Below, piece by piece: positions 45,750 to 55,086 of a DNA stretch of 64,000 nucleotides. The notes under the pieces are model-generated. The model saw nothing but the letters and a program-made list of their open reading frames with translations. It made no database searches and was not told the DNA's origin. How positions within the stretch are numbered: the first letter of the stretch is position 1; each line of letters begins with the position of its first letter. Made by a program: the position numbers and the translations under genes. This DNA is from Morella rubra (Eukaryota; Streptophyta; Magnoliopsida; Fagales; Myricaceae): the NCBI GenBank assembly GCA_003952965.2, contig CM025855.1:26951613-27015612 (forward strand). The letters run 5' to 3'.

Positions 45750-46031
45750 TTTTTTTCCCTCAAAACGTTTACTACTATATTAATAATAATTACACAAAGG
45801 CAACAGAAAACATCACTAACGGATGTAGAAATAGTACAAAGATACACAAAAGCATCACAATGGATGCAGAAACAAAACAAAAGACAACACAAAAATAGAA
45901 AAGCATCACAAAGGATGCAGGAACTATACAAAAAACAAGATCAACCATAATCAAGAAAAATTTGAGAAGAAACCCAACAAACATCACATTGAACTCAAAC
46001 TTAAGAGTATCAAGGGCAGTAAGCCTGCTAA
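45750..46031 (-). mobile_element. LINE-like 3'-end insertion, 282 bp, 15-bp TSD
   Basis: Flanked by a perfect 15-bp duplication, taatattatatataa, at 45735-45749 and 46032-46046. Read on the minus strand it ends in an A-run (plus-strand ttttttt at 45750-45756). Inside are three near-repeats of 'tgcatcc.ttgtgatgctttt'. A long TSD, an A-tail and no terminal repeats fit a 5'-truncated non-LTR retroposon. The site without the insertion is near 49565-49580. The LINE family is not identified. Confidence 0.75.
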
Positions 46032-46555
46032 TAATATTATATATAAATTGTGTTGACCCTTTCTTTGCCATTAATTTGTTTAGCTGTGGAAGCGAGTAGT
46101 AGGAACCTCGCATATAGGAGGGCATGAAAAGATATTGCAGATGCTTCGAGGGAAAATCTTATTTCTAAAGTTTCATCCTATCTTTCATCTACCGCCTAAA
46201 GGTAAACGGAGGAAAGGATCAAAATGGCAAATGACACTTCTCCAAGAAAATGAAGACTACCTACCGATATATGTTGGACTTTTTGCTATGCCTTGGAAGA
46301 TGTACGCCTTAGCATGTTAGTTAATGTTGCTATAGGAAATCATCAAATCATGTCATCATTGCCATGAGAAAGGACATAGCGAACTTACATAGGCGCTTTA
46401 GCCTCCAGGCATTTAGGCATTTCAATGTTCAATAATGAAGGCATTAGAAGTGCAGTATTCAAGATGTGACTAGTAGTGGTTAATGAAGACTAATTACGTA
46501 CCAAATCTTTTCATCTTGCGTGTAAGGGGAAACATAAACCTGCTTAGTGACTCCC

Positions 46556-46566
46556 CTGCATAAATA
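46556..46566 (+). promoter_or_regulatory. TATA-like box of GLP locus 6
   Basis: 'gcataaatag' about 100 bases before the lost ATG, aligned to TATAAATA of the intact GLP. The downstream leader 'cacatttctcacccctcacc' is conserved in both. Confidence 0.6.
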
Positions 46567-46673
46567 GACGAGTTTTCCGCAACACATTTCTCACCCCTCA
46601 CCAAAGCAAGACTACGCAGAATACTAAAAGCTACAGAAAGCCTTAGCCCTCAAGGAAGGAGAAAGGTGTTTCC

Positions 46674-47522
46674 ATGCTCCTCGTAACTGTGCTCCTGTTC
46701 AGCTGTTTGCTTTGGCCTGCTCCCTTGCCTCTGCTTCCGACCCTAGTCCCCTGCAAGACTTTTGTGTTGCAACCAAAGATTCTAACGGTAAGTATACAAA
46801 AATATCATTCAGTTCTTCTGAAATCATTATTTTTACACACCTGTAATATTGTTTTCCATCATAACGGAATTCACACATATATTGAGGAGGTTATTCTTTA
46901 AGGTGACATCTATGTAGGAGTTAGGACTTGACATGCTTCAATTTTTGAATGATTTGTGAAGTAACAAACTCTTCTTTCTGCAAAATTCGTAAACAAAAAG
47001 TTCTGCAATAACCCCAAAGGATGCTAAAGCTGATGATTTCTTCTTCTCGGGACTAGACAAGCCCGGTAACACCTCAAATCGACAAGGGTCAAACGTTACT
47101 GCTGTGAACGTGGACAAATTAGTAGGCCTAAACACACTTGGCATATCTGTGGCTCGCATCGACTTCGCACCATATTGTCTAAATCCTCCCCACACCCACC
47201 CCTGCACCAATGATGTAATAGTGGTCCTAGAGGGTACTCTTTACGTTGGCTTTGTCACATCCAACACAGATAACCACCTCTTCACCAAAGTTCTAAACAA
47301 GGGAGATGTCTTCGTGTTCCTAGTTGGCCTCATTCACTTCCAGTGGAATATGGGAAATACCGATGCTCTTGTATTTGCCGCTCTCAACAGCCATAATCCT
47401 AGTGTGATCACGATAGCCAATGTAGTCTTTGGCACTAATCCTCCCATCAATTGTGATGTTCTTTCAAAGGCTTTCTGGTGGACAAGAGTGTAATTAACTA
47501 TCTCGAGAAGCAGTTCAAATGA
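46674..47522 (+). pseudogene. GLP pseudogene (locus 6)
   Basis: Exon 1 runs to 46787 (splice donor GGTAAGT intact) and exon 2 is 46984-47522. Defects relative to the intact copy: the first ATG is lost (near 46659; the next ATG is at 46674), an extra 8 bases in the signal-peptide region ('cagctgtt', near 46705), the splice acceptor changed from CAG to CAA at 46983, one base gained near 47021 and one lost near 47477. The cupin boxes are well kept: '[20 protein letters not shown]', '[16 protein letters not shown]'. An AATAAA lies at 47650. It is the paralog of the intact gene, in inverted orientation. Confidence 0.9.
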
Positions 47523-47658
47523 TGGAAGCTAAAGAATTAAATATATAGAATCATAGATACAATAGCCACCCTAAACCATCATACGGTCCAGATAATAAAT
47601 TGAATTTTCCTACAAATCCCTTGTAACCTCATAGTAATAATTATAATGAAATAAAATA

Positions 47659-48125
47659 TGACCGCAACTAAAAGACACTTTGTAGCGGCGCTTGTGTAAA
47701 AAACGCAGCTATAGACACTTCTATCAGCGTTTTACAAAAAAAACGCCATTATAGATTGCCTTGTAGAGGCATTTTGCCACAAAAGCGGCTAAAACTTATA
47801 CATTTAGCGACGCTTTGTAAAAAACGCAGTTGTAGTGTGTGAGTTTTAGCGGCGTTTTAGAAAAAGCGTTTCTAAAACTCAAATGCTTGGTAGCGTTTTT
47901 GATAAGGCATCACTAAAATGTGAACTTGTGGCAATGTTTTGTGAAAAACACTGTTATGCTAGAGTTGGCACTTTTAGCGACGTTTTGTATGAAAACGCTG
48001 TTATAGCTTTAGCATTGTTTTTCACACAAACACTGCTGTAGAGTGTACTATAGCGGCGTTTTAGTTGCAACACGTAGCTAAAATACTTTCTGTAGCAGCA
48101 TTTTTTTACCAAATGATGCTGTAAA
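47659..48125. mobile_element. CACTA-like subterminal repeat fragment
   Basis: Many copies of 'tagcggcgtttt' and 'aaaacgc.g' in both orientations (for example near 47692, 47818, 47856, 47975, 48053). Such nested repeats are typical of CACTA subterminal regions. No clear CACTA terminus on either side, so the type is tentative. It abuts the inner end of the left inverted-repeat arm. Confidence 0.5.
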
Positions 48126-49080
48126 CAATTACATGATTATTTATTATTCTAAGTTATTTAATGTTAATAATTATTTTAAATGTTATATAATATATTATAT
48201 TGTATAGTAATTTTTTTGAAAAAAAAATTATTCTAGGGAACCCACTTAATAAAATATGAAATTAGAGGGGTTATGAAAATTGAAGTTGTTATATGATATA
48301 ACTTGGTAACTACGTCATTGTTGCATATTTAATTTGTTGTATAATGTGTTATATATTATTATATCACCATATATTATGGGATATTATATAGTATGGATGT
48401 ATGTGTTGTTTAATATTATGTGTATAGCATAGTATTTGTACATATTAAGTTTGAATATTTTATATAGTATAGTATAGTACGTCACTCATGTATGATATTG
48501 TTATAGCGTGATAAATCATATTACGCATATAGTGTATGTTACGTTTGTATTATAAGTAATATATGATATAGGTATCTTATTGGTTGGTTAGCTTACAAGA
48601 TATTATAAAAATTAGAATGTATAGATGTATGCCTCTTTATATATGTATTAGAATGTATTTAATTAAAGAGTATATGGCAGTCCACCATATTGAAGTTATT
48701 AAGGCATAGTATTGTATGTCACTCAAGTATGATATTGTTATAGCATGATATATCGTATTATATTATGGTATATAGTAGTATATGGTACCTTTGTATCATA
48801 TATGATATATGATATAGGGTCAAAGTGTGAAACATAGTTGAGAAAAAAAATGAGTAAATCAAATATTGGTTACCACAAATGTCCATAAATCATGTATCTT
48901 ATTAGAAAATTAGCTTATAGGATATTATAACACATTAGAATGTATAGATGTATGTCCCGTTATATATGTATTAGAATTTATCTAATTAACGAGTATATGG
49001 TACAACACCCTATTAAAGTATATATTATATTATCACTTTATGATATATAGCAAATACATGTGAAAGTTCTCCACTAATAA
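48126..49080. repeat. AT-rich DNA with a twofold repeat
   Basis: A unit of roughly 240-280 bp occurs twice (about 48470-48690 and 48715-48985). Shared text: 'gtatgatattgttatagc.tgata', 'tagaatgtatagatgtatg', 'ttatatatgtattagaat'. No gene is seen. Confidence 0.65.
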
Positions 49081-49339
49081 ATGCATTCTCACAATGTGGG
49101 ATTTCTCATTTGGGACACTTTTCATAAATGTCCAATCCCAAAATATTATATATTATATTATTACTTACTTTTGAAAAACTTTTACAATACATTGATATTT
49201 CTAGTGTTTTGGAATGTCTGCCTCATTTTGAGAAACATCATAATACACTACACATTTAATGTGTCCCTAAAGTTTTAATTTGTCCAAATATATTAGGCCC
49301 CTCAAGTTAAAAAAAAAAAAAAAGTAGCTTTGGACATTC
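49081..49339. other. Shared flank, intact version of the locus entered by the CACTA element at 17223
   Basis: 'gtgttttggaatgtctgcctcat' and 'ttttgagaaacatcataatacac' (about 49200-49245) match the text left of 17223, where the CACTA terminus replaces 'taatacac'. The open stretch at 49081-49278 is in this flank and is not a supported gene. Confidence 0.55.
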
Positions 49340-49680
49340 CACTTTTGCCTTCACATTGGTATTTGAAATTGAGTAATTAGCTCGAGTACTTAGAGAAAAA
49401 GGAAGGAAAAAAAAGAAAGAAAGGGGGAAGCGGATTAAGTGCCACTTGAGTCCTTTCCTCGTGGAAAATCTGTCATTTGTTTAGCTGTGAAAGTAAAAAG
49501 TAGGAGAACCTAGCCTGCAGGAGGGCATGGAAAAAGTCCAAACAGAGGGCATATTTGTTTATATTTATATTATATATAAACTGAGTTGACCCTTTCTTTG
49601 CCATTTGTTTAGATGTGGAAGCAAGTAGTAGGAACCTCGCCTGCAGCAGGGCATGAAAAAGTCCAACCAAAGGCTATATA
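49340..49680. repeat. Paralogous segment holding empty insertion sites
   Basis: Co-linear with 35600-36426 plus 45727-46120 after removal of three insertions. 'ggattaagtgccacttgagtcc' is the site without the 627-bp CACTA element. 'gagggcatatttgtttatattt' is the site without the Tat element. 'tatattatatataaactgag' is the site without the LINE-like piece. The segment then has a second copy of 'ttgccatttgttta.atgtgg', as at 46070. Confidence 0.85.
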
Positions 49681-50269
49681 GATATAGTTTAGCCCTGCTA
49701 GAATTATATTTCGTTCCTACAAAGAGATATGTGTTAAGATCATTGGACTTAAGTTGCCGGTAGAATCTATTATAAAATATTCGTGGCCATATATAAAGTT
49801 AGGTACACGTTACATTAAATTTCACTCAATTATATGTCCTTTTATTTTCCTAGGAGATATGGTCCGAATTTACTCGTACTGCTAGACAGTGATAGGGCCG
49901 CGAGTAGCCGCGTACTCCTACTCGAAATTTTCGATTTGGGACTGTCAGCCCAACGGGGCAAAGGTTTTTCTAAAGCCCGTGACTTCAGCTCGTCGAAGCC
50001 CCTGGGCTTTTATTGGCACGTGACATGCACCTCTGTCTGTTTTAACCTTGCTAGACCAAACTTGTTCTTTTAGGCTTTGTTTCATACTTGCTTAATTCAA
50101 AACGTATTTTCACTGGAACGCCTTCTGGATGCAATTCAAGTGCAGGTTCTGTGTCGGAGTTTTCAACATACATTGTACGAGTTTCTTTCGAAACCCTCTT
50201 GAGCGCCCAACCCGAACATATGTTGGAAGGAGAAGAAGGAGAAGACCACGACATAATAAGCAACCAATT

Positions 50270-50275
50270 TTTATT
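50270..50275 (-). terminator. Poly(A) signal of the intact GLP
   Basis: Minus-strand AATAAA inside 'aatgaaataaaaatt', about 120 bases after the stop codon. The same signal is kept in other GLP copies (47650, about 32867, about 14933). Confidence 0.65.
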
Positions 50276-50395
50276 TCATTATAATTATTGCTATGAGGTT
50301 ACAAAGGAATTGTAGGAAAATTCAATTTATTATCTGGACCGTATGATGGTTCAATGTGGTTATTGTATCTATATCTTTAATTCTTTAGCCTCCAA

Positions 50396-51281
50396 TCATT
50401 TGAATTGCTTCTCGAGATATTTAATCACATTCTTGTCCACCTGAAAGGCCTTGGAAAGAACATCGCGATTGATGGGAGGATTAGCGCCAAAGACTGCATC
50501 AGCTATCGTGATCACCCCAGGATTTTGGCTGCTAAGAGCGGCAAATACAAGAGCATCGGTATTTTCTATATTCCACTGGAAGTGAATGAGACCAATTGGA
50601 AACACGAAGACGTCTCCCTTCTTTAGAACTTTAGTGAAGAGGCGGTTATTTGTGTTGGATGTGACAAAGCCAACGTAAAGAGTACCCTCTAGGACCACTA
50701 TTATCTCAGTGGCACGAGGGTGGGTATGTGGAGGATTTAGACCATATGGTGCAAAGTCGATGCGAGCTACGGATATGCCTAAAGTATTTAGGCCTGCTAA
50801 TTTGTCCACGTTCACAGCGGTAACATTTGAGCCTTGTTTATTTGAGGTGTCACCAGGCTTGTCCAGTCCCGAAAAGAAGAAATCATCAGCTTTAGCATCT
50901 TTCGGGTTATTGCAGAACTTTCCATTCACGAATTCTACATAAAGAAGAGTAAGTAACTATCATAAATTATTCAAAATTGAAGACTGTCAAGTCCTAACTC
51001 TGCATAAATGTCACCCTAAAGAATATCCTCCTCAATATATGTGTGAATCTGTTATGATGATGGAAAACAATATTACAGGTGTGTGAGAATAATGATACAA
51101 GGTGTAGAACAAAAAAAATGATTCCAGAAGAACTGAATGATATTTCTGTGTACGTACCATTAGAATCTTTGGTTGCAACACAAAAGTCTTGCAGGGGATT
51201 AGGGTCAGAAGCAAAGGCAAGGGAGCAGGCCAAAGCAAATAGGAGCACAGTTACGAAGTCCATAGGAACACCTTTGTCCAT
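50396..51281 (-). CDS. Germin-like protein (subfamily 1 type), intact, two exons
   Basis: Join of exon 1 (51158-51281) and exon 2 (50396-50934), with a 223-bp intron between them (donor GTACGT, acceptor ATGTAG); 220 residues, normal for the family. The N-terminus '[20 protein letters not shown]' is a signal peptide; a second Met at residue 7 could also start it. Then come '[14 protein letters not shown]' and 'KFCNN', giving the two cysteines of the usual N-terminal disulfide, and 'GSNVTAVN' with an N-glycosylation site. Cupin box 1 '[20 protein letters not shown]' has the HxH...E metal ligands; box 2 '[16 protein letters not shown]' has the fourth ligand His. Germin-like proteins are secreted, glycosylated, manganese-binding cell-wall hexamers, some with superoxide dismutase activity and defence roles; oxalate oxidase activity is not assured. 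It is the only intact copy here, facing the pseudogene at 46674. Confidence 0.93.
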
Positions 51282-51363
51282 CTTCGAGGCTTTCTCTAGC
51301 TTCTAGTATTCTGCGTATTCTTTCTTTGGTGAGGGGTGAGAAATGTGCTGCGGAAACACGTCT

Positions 51364-51371
51364 ATTTATAA
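51364..51371 (-). promoter_or_regulatory. TATA box of the intact GLP
   Basis: Minus-strand TATAAATA about 85 bases before the ATG. Around it lies the conserved GLP leader ('cacatttctcacccctcacc', 51332-51351 in reverse). The 5' flank up to about 51800 is shared with locus 6. Confidence 0.75.
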
Positions 51372-51822
51372 AGGGGAATCACTGAGCAAGTCTATGTTTT
51401 CCCCTTACACCGCAACATGATAAGATTTGGTACGGAAGTCTGCAACCACTACTGGTCATATCTTGAAAAATGCAAACAAATTCGACCTGTTCAAATGATG
51501 GAATAGTGCACTTCTAATGCATTGAACATTGAAATTCCTGAAGGCTGAAGCGCCCATGTAAGTTCGCTATGTCCTTTCTGGAGGCAACGATGACATGATG
51601 TGATGATTTCCCACAGCTAACAGGCCAAGGCGTACGTCCCATTTAAAAAAGAAAAGAAAAGACAAATTAAAGACCAACATATCTCGGTAGGTAGCCTTCA
51701 TTTCCTTGGAGAAGTGCCATTTGCCACGTTGATCCGTTCTTCCCCTTTGCCTTTAGGTAGTAGATGAAAGATAGGATGAAACTTCAAATAAGATTTTCCC
51801 TTGAAGCATCTGTATCTTTTCA

Positions 51823-52960
51823 TAGGCTGTCTCGTTGGGAAAAGAAAAAAATACAGGCTAAGACAAAGACTTTCCAACTTCTAGAAGTGGGAAGACTACG
51901 TCTTTTCATAGATCTGCAGAACCATGTTGAAAAAGATACAACTTTTATCTATTGTTGGCCCAAGAACGGTGTTTGTATGTGAAAATTTGGGGTAGTGAAA
52001 ATTTTAAATATTAAAATTGATGAAAAAGTAAAGATAATATATGAGAGTTAGTGAAAAAATAAAGAGAGAGAAAATTTGAGTGAATATTATAATGAAAAAG
52101 AATTATTTGATAGAAAGAAAAAGATTATTTTATAATTTTTTTAATCAAGCTTGAAATTTTACAGTGCTAACATTTGGGCAAACAAACACTATATAAAAGT
52201 ATGCTTTCTAAAATATACTTCCTTAAATCTAACATTTAGGTAGTCAAATCTTAAACTTCCTCATTGAAAAGGAGGAAATATACTATAATCGACAGAGTTT
52301 CATGCCACTGAGATTTTATTTTCTCATCCAATCTGAATCCATGTCAGTAAGGATTTCGATCTTATTCATTTTGAAGCTTTTAGGCATCATTTAATGTAGG
52401 TTCTCTATAAGCTTATGAATATCCCAAAGTCATAAAAAACCAAAGCAGACCGCCTTATTGGATTTGGCAAAGTCACTGCTGGAACTCAAGATGCACAACC
52501 ACACTGTATACTGCTAGAATTAGGCCTTAAAATAGTGTCGATATGATTTTCCAAGACTTATACAGCACAACAACTCTGCAGAAATCCGATAAAGTTTGAA
52601 TATTGACACGTCATTTAATTAGGTACCTGATTCTATCATCCTATCTAAGTGCTACTTAATTTCATAGCTTTAAGATTACAATGGGCGCAGATTTCACTCG
52701 TGAGGACAGGGTCAACTTACATGACTGCTTGAGCAATTTAAATTTGTAAGGATCGTATAAGTTTTGGATAGTCCAAAGCAACATCTGAACTGCGCCTGAG
52801 TTATTCCATCAATTGAAGCATTCATATTCACTTACCCAATAAATAATCAGTCGCATTGGCTTGCATTTCAATACATGCGAGCAGTGGTGAAAGACGAGTT
52901 CACCCATTGAACTTTTCTGCTATTAAGGTTGAAGACTTGACAATTCTTATTTTTGCCGTG
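51823..52960. other. Intergenic DNA, partly a duplicated GLP flank
   Basis: About 51980-52200 is AT-rich with no gene. About 52440-52760 matches 35080-35340, the upstream flank of another GLP unit. No gene is seen. Confidence 0.5.
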
Positions 52961-53040
52961 TAAGCCAAAAACATAGACCGGTTCAGTGACTTCCCGCTAC
53001 AAACTGACAATTTTCCATGCAACTTTACCAAGTTCACATG
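52961..53040 (+). promoter_or_regulatory. GLP promoter and leader before locus 8
   Basis: 'aaaaacatagaccggttcagtgacttc' and 'acaaactgacaattttccatgc' align with the relic at 35480-35605. The TATA-like position is degraded. Exon 1 does not follow. Confidence 0.6.
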
Positions 53041-53159
53041 TTAAAATGATTTCTTTTTAGGCTTCTTTTTTATACTACGCCTTCTAGTTTTCTGCATCAC
53101 ATGTTTCCAATTACGGGAAACATTATGGAAGTGTTCTATAGTCCCCATTGGCGATGGTT

Positions 53160-53750
53160 ACAAATTGTTCGTTCTGCAAGGATCCGAAGCTTGTCACAGC
53201 CAATGACTTCTTCTCGAGGCTCCAAATTCTCAGAAACACCGCAAACTGACTCGGATCCAACGTAATTGCCGTGAATGTGGACAAATTACCCAGCCTCAAC
53301 ACACTAGGCATATCCTTGGCTCGCATTGACTTTACCCGATACGGCCTAAATTCTCCCCATACCCACCCTCGTGGCACTGAGATTATAGTGGCTGCAGAGA
53401 GTACTTTGTATGTAAGCTTTGTCACATCCAATAAAGATAAGTACTGCCTCTTCACCAAAGTTCTCAATAAGGGAGACGTCTTTGTGTTCGCAGTTGGCCT
53501 CATTCACTTTCAATTGAATGTGGGAAAGACCAATGCAATCACCTAATTTGCAAGTCTCAGTAGCCAACATCTTGGGGTGATCACCGCAGCTAACACAATC
53601 TTTGGATCTAATCCTCCCATTAATCTTGATGTTCTGACCAAGGCACTCCAAGTGGACAAGAATATGGTTAACTATCTCCAAAAGCAATTCTTTTCGGACA
53701 ACAACGACCAAGGAAATACATGTAACACATTCATTGGATGGTTTGGGTAA
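53160..53750 (+). pseudogene. GLP pseudogene (locus 8), exon 2 only
   Basis: Exon 2 on the plus strand without exon 1. A stop follows 'RNTAN' near 53247. The cupin box '[20 protein letters not shown]' keeps its HxH...E ligands, followed by '[15 protein letters not shown]', which holds extra residues compared with the family, and '[12 protein letters not shown]' with the second-box His. A TAA ends the frame after 'KTNAIT' (53544-53546). Beyond it the reading continues to 'VNYLQKQF', where the usual stop is lost, giving a tail up to TAA at 53750. It is most similar to locus 4. Confidence 0.88.
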
Positions 53751-53939
53751 AGTATTCTATGTTTCATTTGCTGTAACGTTGCTGTAACGTCTAGCAGTGA
53801 TCAAAATTAAATAAAATGTTTGCTCATGGACCAAGCTGGTAGAACAACTATACAATTAAAATTAATTAAATTTTCAATTCAGTGATACATATGCCTTTTA
53901 CTCCTCTTCCTTACGGAACTAACAACATACACAACATAG
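53751..53939. repeat. Flank shared with 55630-55740
   Basis: 'gttgctcatg.accgagctggtagagcaact' (55649-55672) recurs in changed form as 'tttgctcatggaccaagctggtagaacaac' (53819-53848), followed by 'attaaaattaatta'. A second pair is 55160-55240 and 55757-55830 ('aagtccaa.atcagt.ggttatctt'). Local duplication without a gene. Confidence 0.6.
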
Positions 53940-53947
53940 GTTGTTAC

Positions 53948-55078
53948 TAGGGGTGTACATGTTTGGGCCGGAACTGACCGGGCGACCCAAACCGGCCCGA
54001 AACTGATTGGGTTGGCCAGTTTTAGGTCAGCCCGGTTCAACTGTCAGCCCAAAAATACTCAAAACTGACTGGGTCAGTTCGGCCCATAGTTCTGGGTATC
54101 CAAAATCGTGGGCCGAACCGAACTGAGGGTATATATGGAATTTTACAATAATTTTTATTTTTTTCATATTAAGTCCCCCCAATTTCCCTTTACACAATTT
54201 TCTTTCCCCCGACACCCCTTCCTTCACAGTTCACACTTCACCCCTTTCTTCTCAAAATTGAAACCCTAGCTGCCTCCTACCACCCCACACCTCCGCTGAC
54301 ATCTCTCTCTCTCTCTTTCTCTTAGCCGAAACCATGTACAACTTTTCTTGAATCTCTTGGTGCAGCACCAAGTGAAGCAGAGCCCACTCTGCAGTTGTAG
54401 CACTCGTGTCCGTTCCAACATTGATCGCTTCCGAGCACATCTTCACGAGCTCTTCTTCTCATAACTTGCCTCGACCAAGCACTTCCAGGCCAAAAAGCGA
54501 GTCTATATAGGCAGCACCAATGGGGCTTGCCATCTCCGAACTAGCATTGATTCCACCGCTCTCCACGAAAGCCTTTCTCTTCCTTATCAGTGGAACCAAA
54601 CTTTCTAGATGTTACTTTCTCAATTCTTTAGCTTCGTTGAGTTGCTTGCGGAACAGTGGAGTAAAGCATGGGCAAGAAGTCTGGAAGCTTTGGTAAGCTT
54701 ATCAGCATGACGTCCTTTGTACGCTTTTCCATCTTTTTTATATCATCTTTGGAGATTTTTGCACCGAAGCAAAGACATATTAGAACACTACAAGTCTACA
54801 AATTGTAAATTTCTAAGCCTACAGTTGCTCATCACCTCGACGAACCCTTTCTTTGAAGCCTCTTTTTGGAGCCTGTTTATGTGGTTTTTGAGCGCCCATT
54901 TCCGTATCCAACTAGGCCCAAACCAACCGAACTGGGCCGATCCTCAAACCTGGTCAGCCTGGCTGGTTCTCCCAACCGGCGGTTAGGCCGTTGGTTGGGA
55001 AATTAGGAGAACCGATCCAGTCGGTTCGGCCCACGGTTTGGGCTCAAAACCAAACTCATTGGTCGGTTTTCAGCCCTA
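53948..55078. mobile_element. Non-autonomous hAT element, 1131 bp, carrying a CYP77A fragment (Pack-type)
   Basis: Ends TAGGGGTG at 53948 and CAGCCCTA at 55078 form a short inverted repeat with one mismatch. A perfect 8-bp duplication, gttgttac, flanks it (53940-53947 and 55079-55086), as expected for hAT. Subterminal stretches (53960-54120 and 54900-55070) are rich in 'aaccggcc / ggtcagcccgg / gttcggccca' repeats. The interior holds part of a cytochrome P450 gene on the minus strand and no transposase, so it moved by a partner's enzyme and picked up host DNA. Confidence 0.88.
54335..54720 (-). pseudogene. CYP77A-like cytochrome P450 fragment inside the hAT element
   Basis: Minus-strand reading, in two or more frames: 'LPMLYSTVPQATQRS', 'ASSEMASPIGAAYIDSLFGL', 'EVLGRGKL' (stop), then 'KMCSEAINVGTDTSATTAEW' and 'ALLHLVLHQEIQEKLY'. 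The last part is the I-helix with the oxygen-binding (A/G)GTDTS motif. The ends of the P450 (membrane anchor, ExxR, heme Cys) are missing. CYP77A enzymes hydroxylate or epoxidise fatty acids, linked to cutin and flower or seed development. Family assignment is by recall of the SLFGLE and GTDTSAT...EWALLHLV context. Confidence 0.8.
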
Positions 55079-55086
55079 GTTGTTAC

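Larger units (their letters stand above)
46122..47658 (+). repeat. Left arm of a large inverted repeat (GLP locus 6)
   Basis: Matches the reverse complement of 50271-51822 along its whole length: upstream flank ('cttatttctaaagtttcatcc'), promoter, both exons, intron, 3' UTR and the AATAAA region. Spacer about 2.6 kb. Arms are similar but not identical, with several indels. Confidence 0.85.
50271..51822 (-). repeat. Right arm of the large inverted repeat (intact GLP)
   Basis: Inverted copy of 46122-47658, carrying the intact gene with its promoter and 3' region. The two genes point towards each other. Confidence 0.85.
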
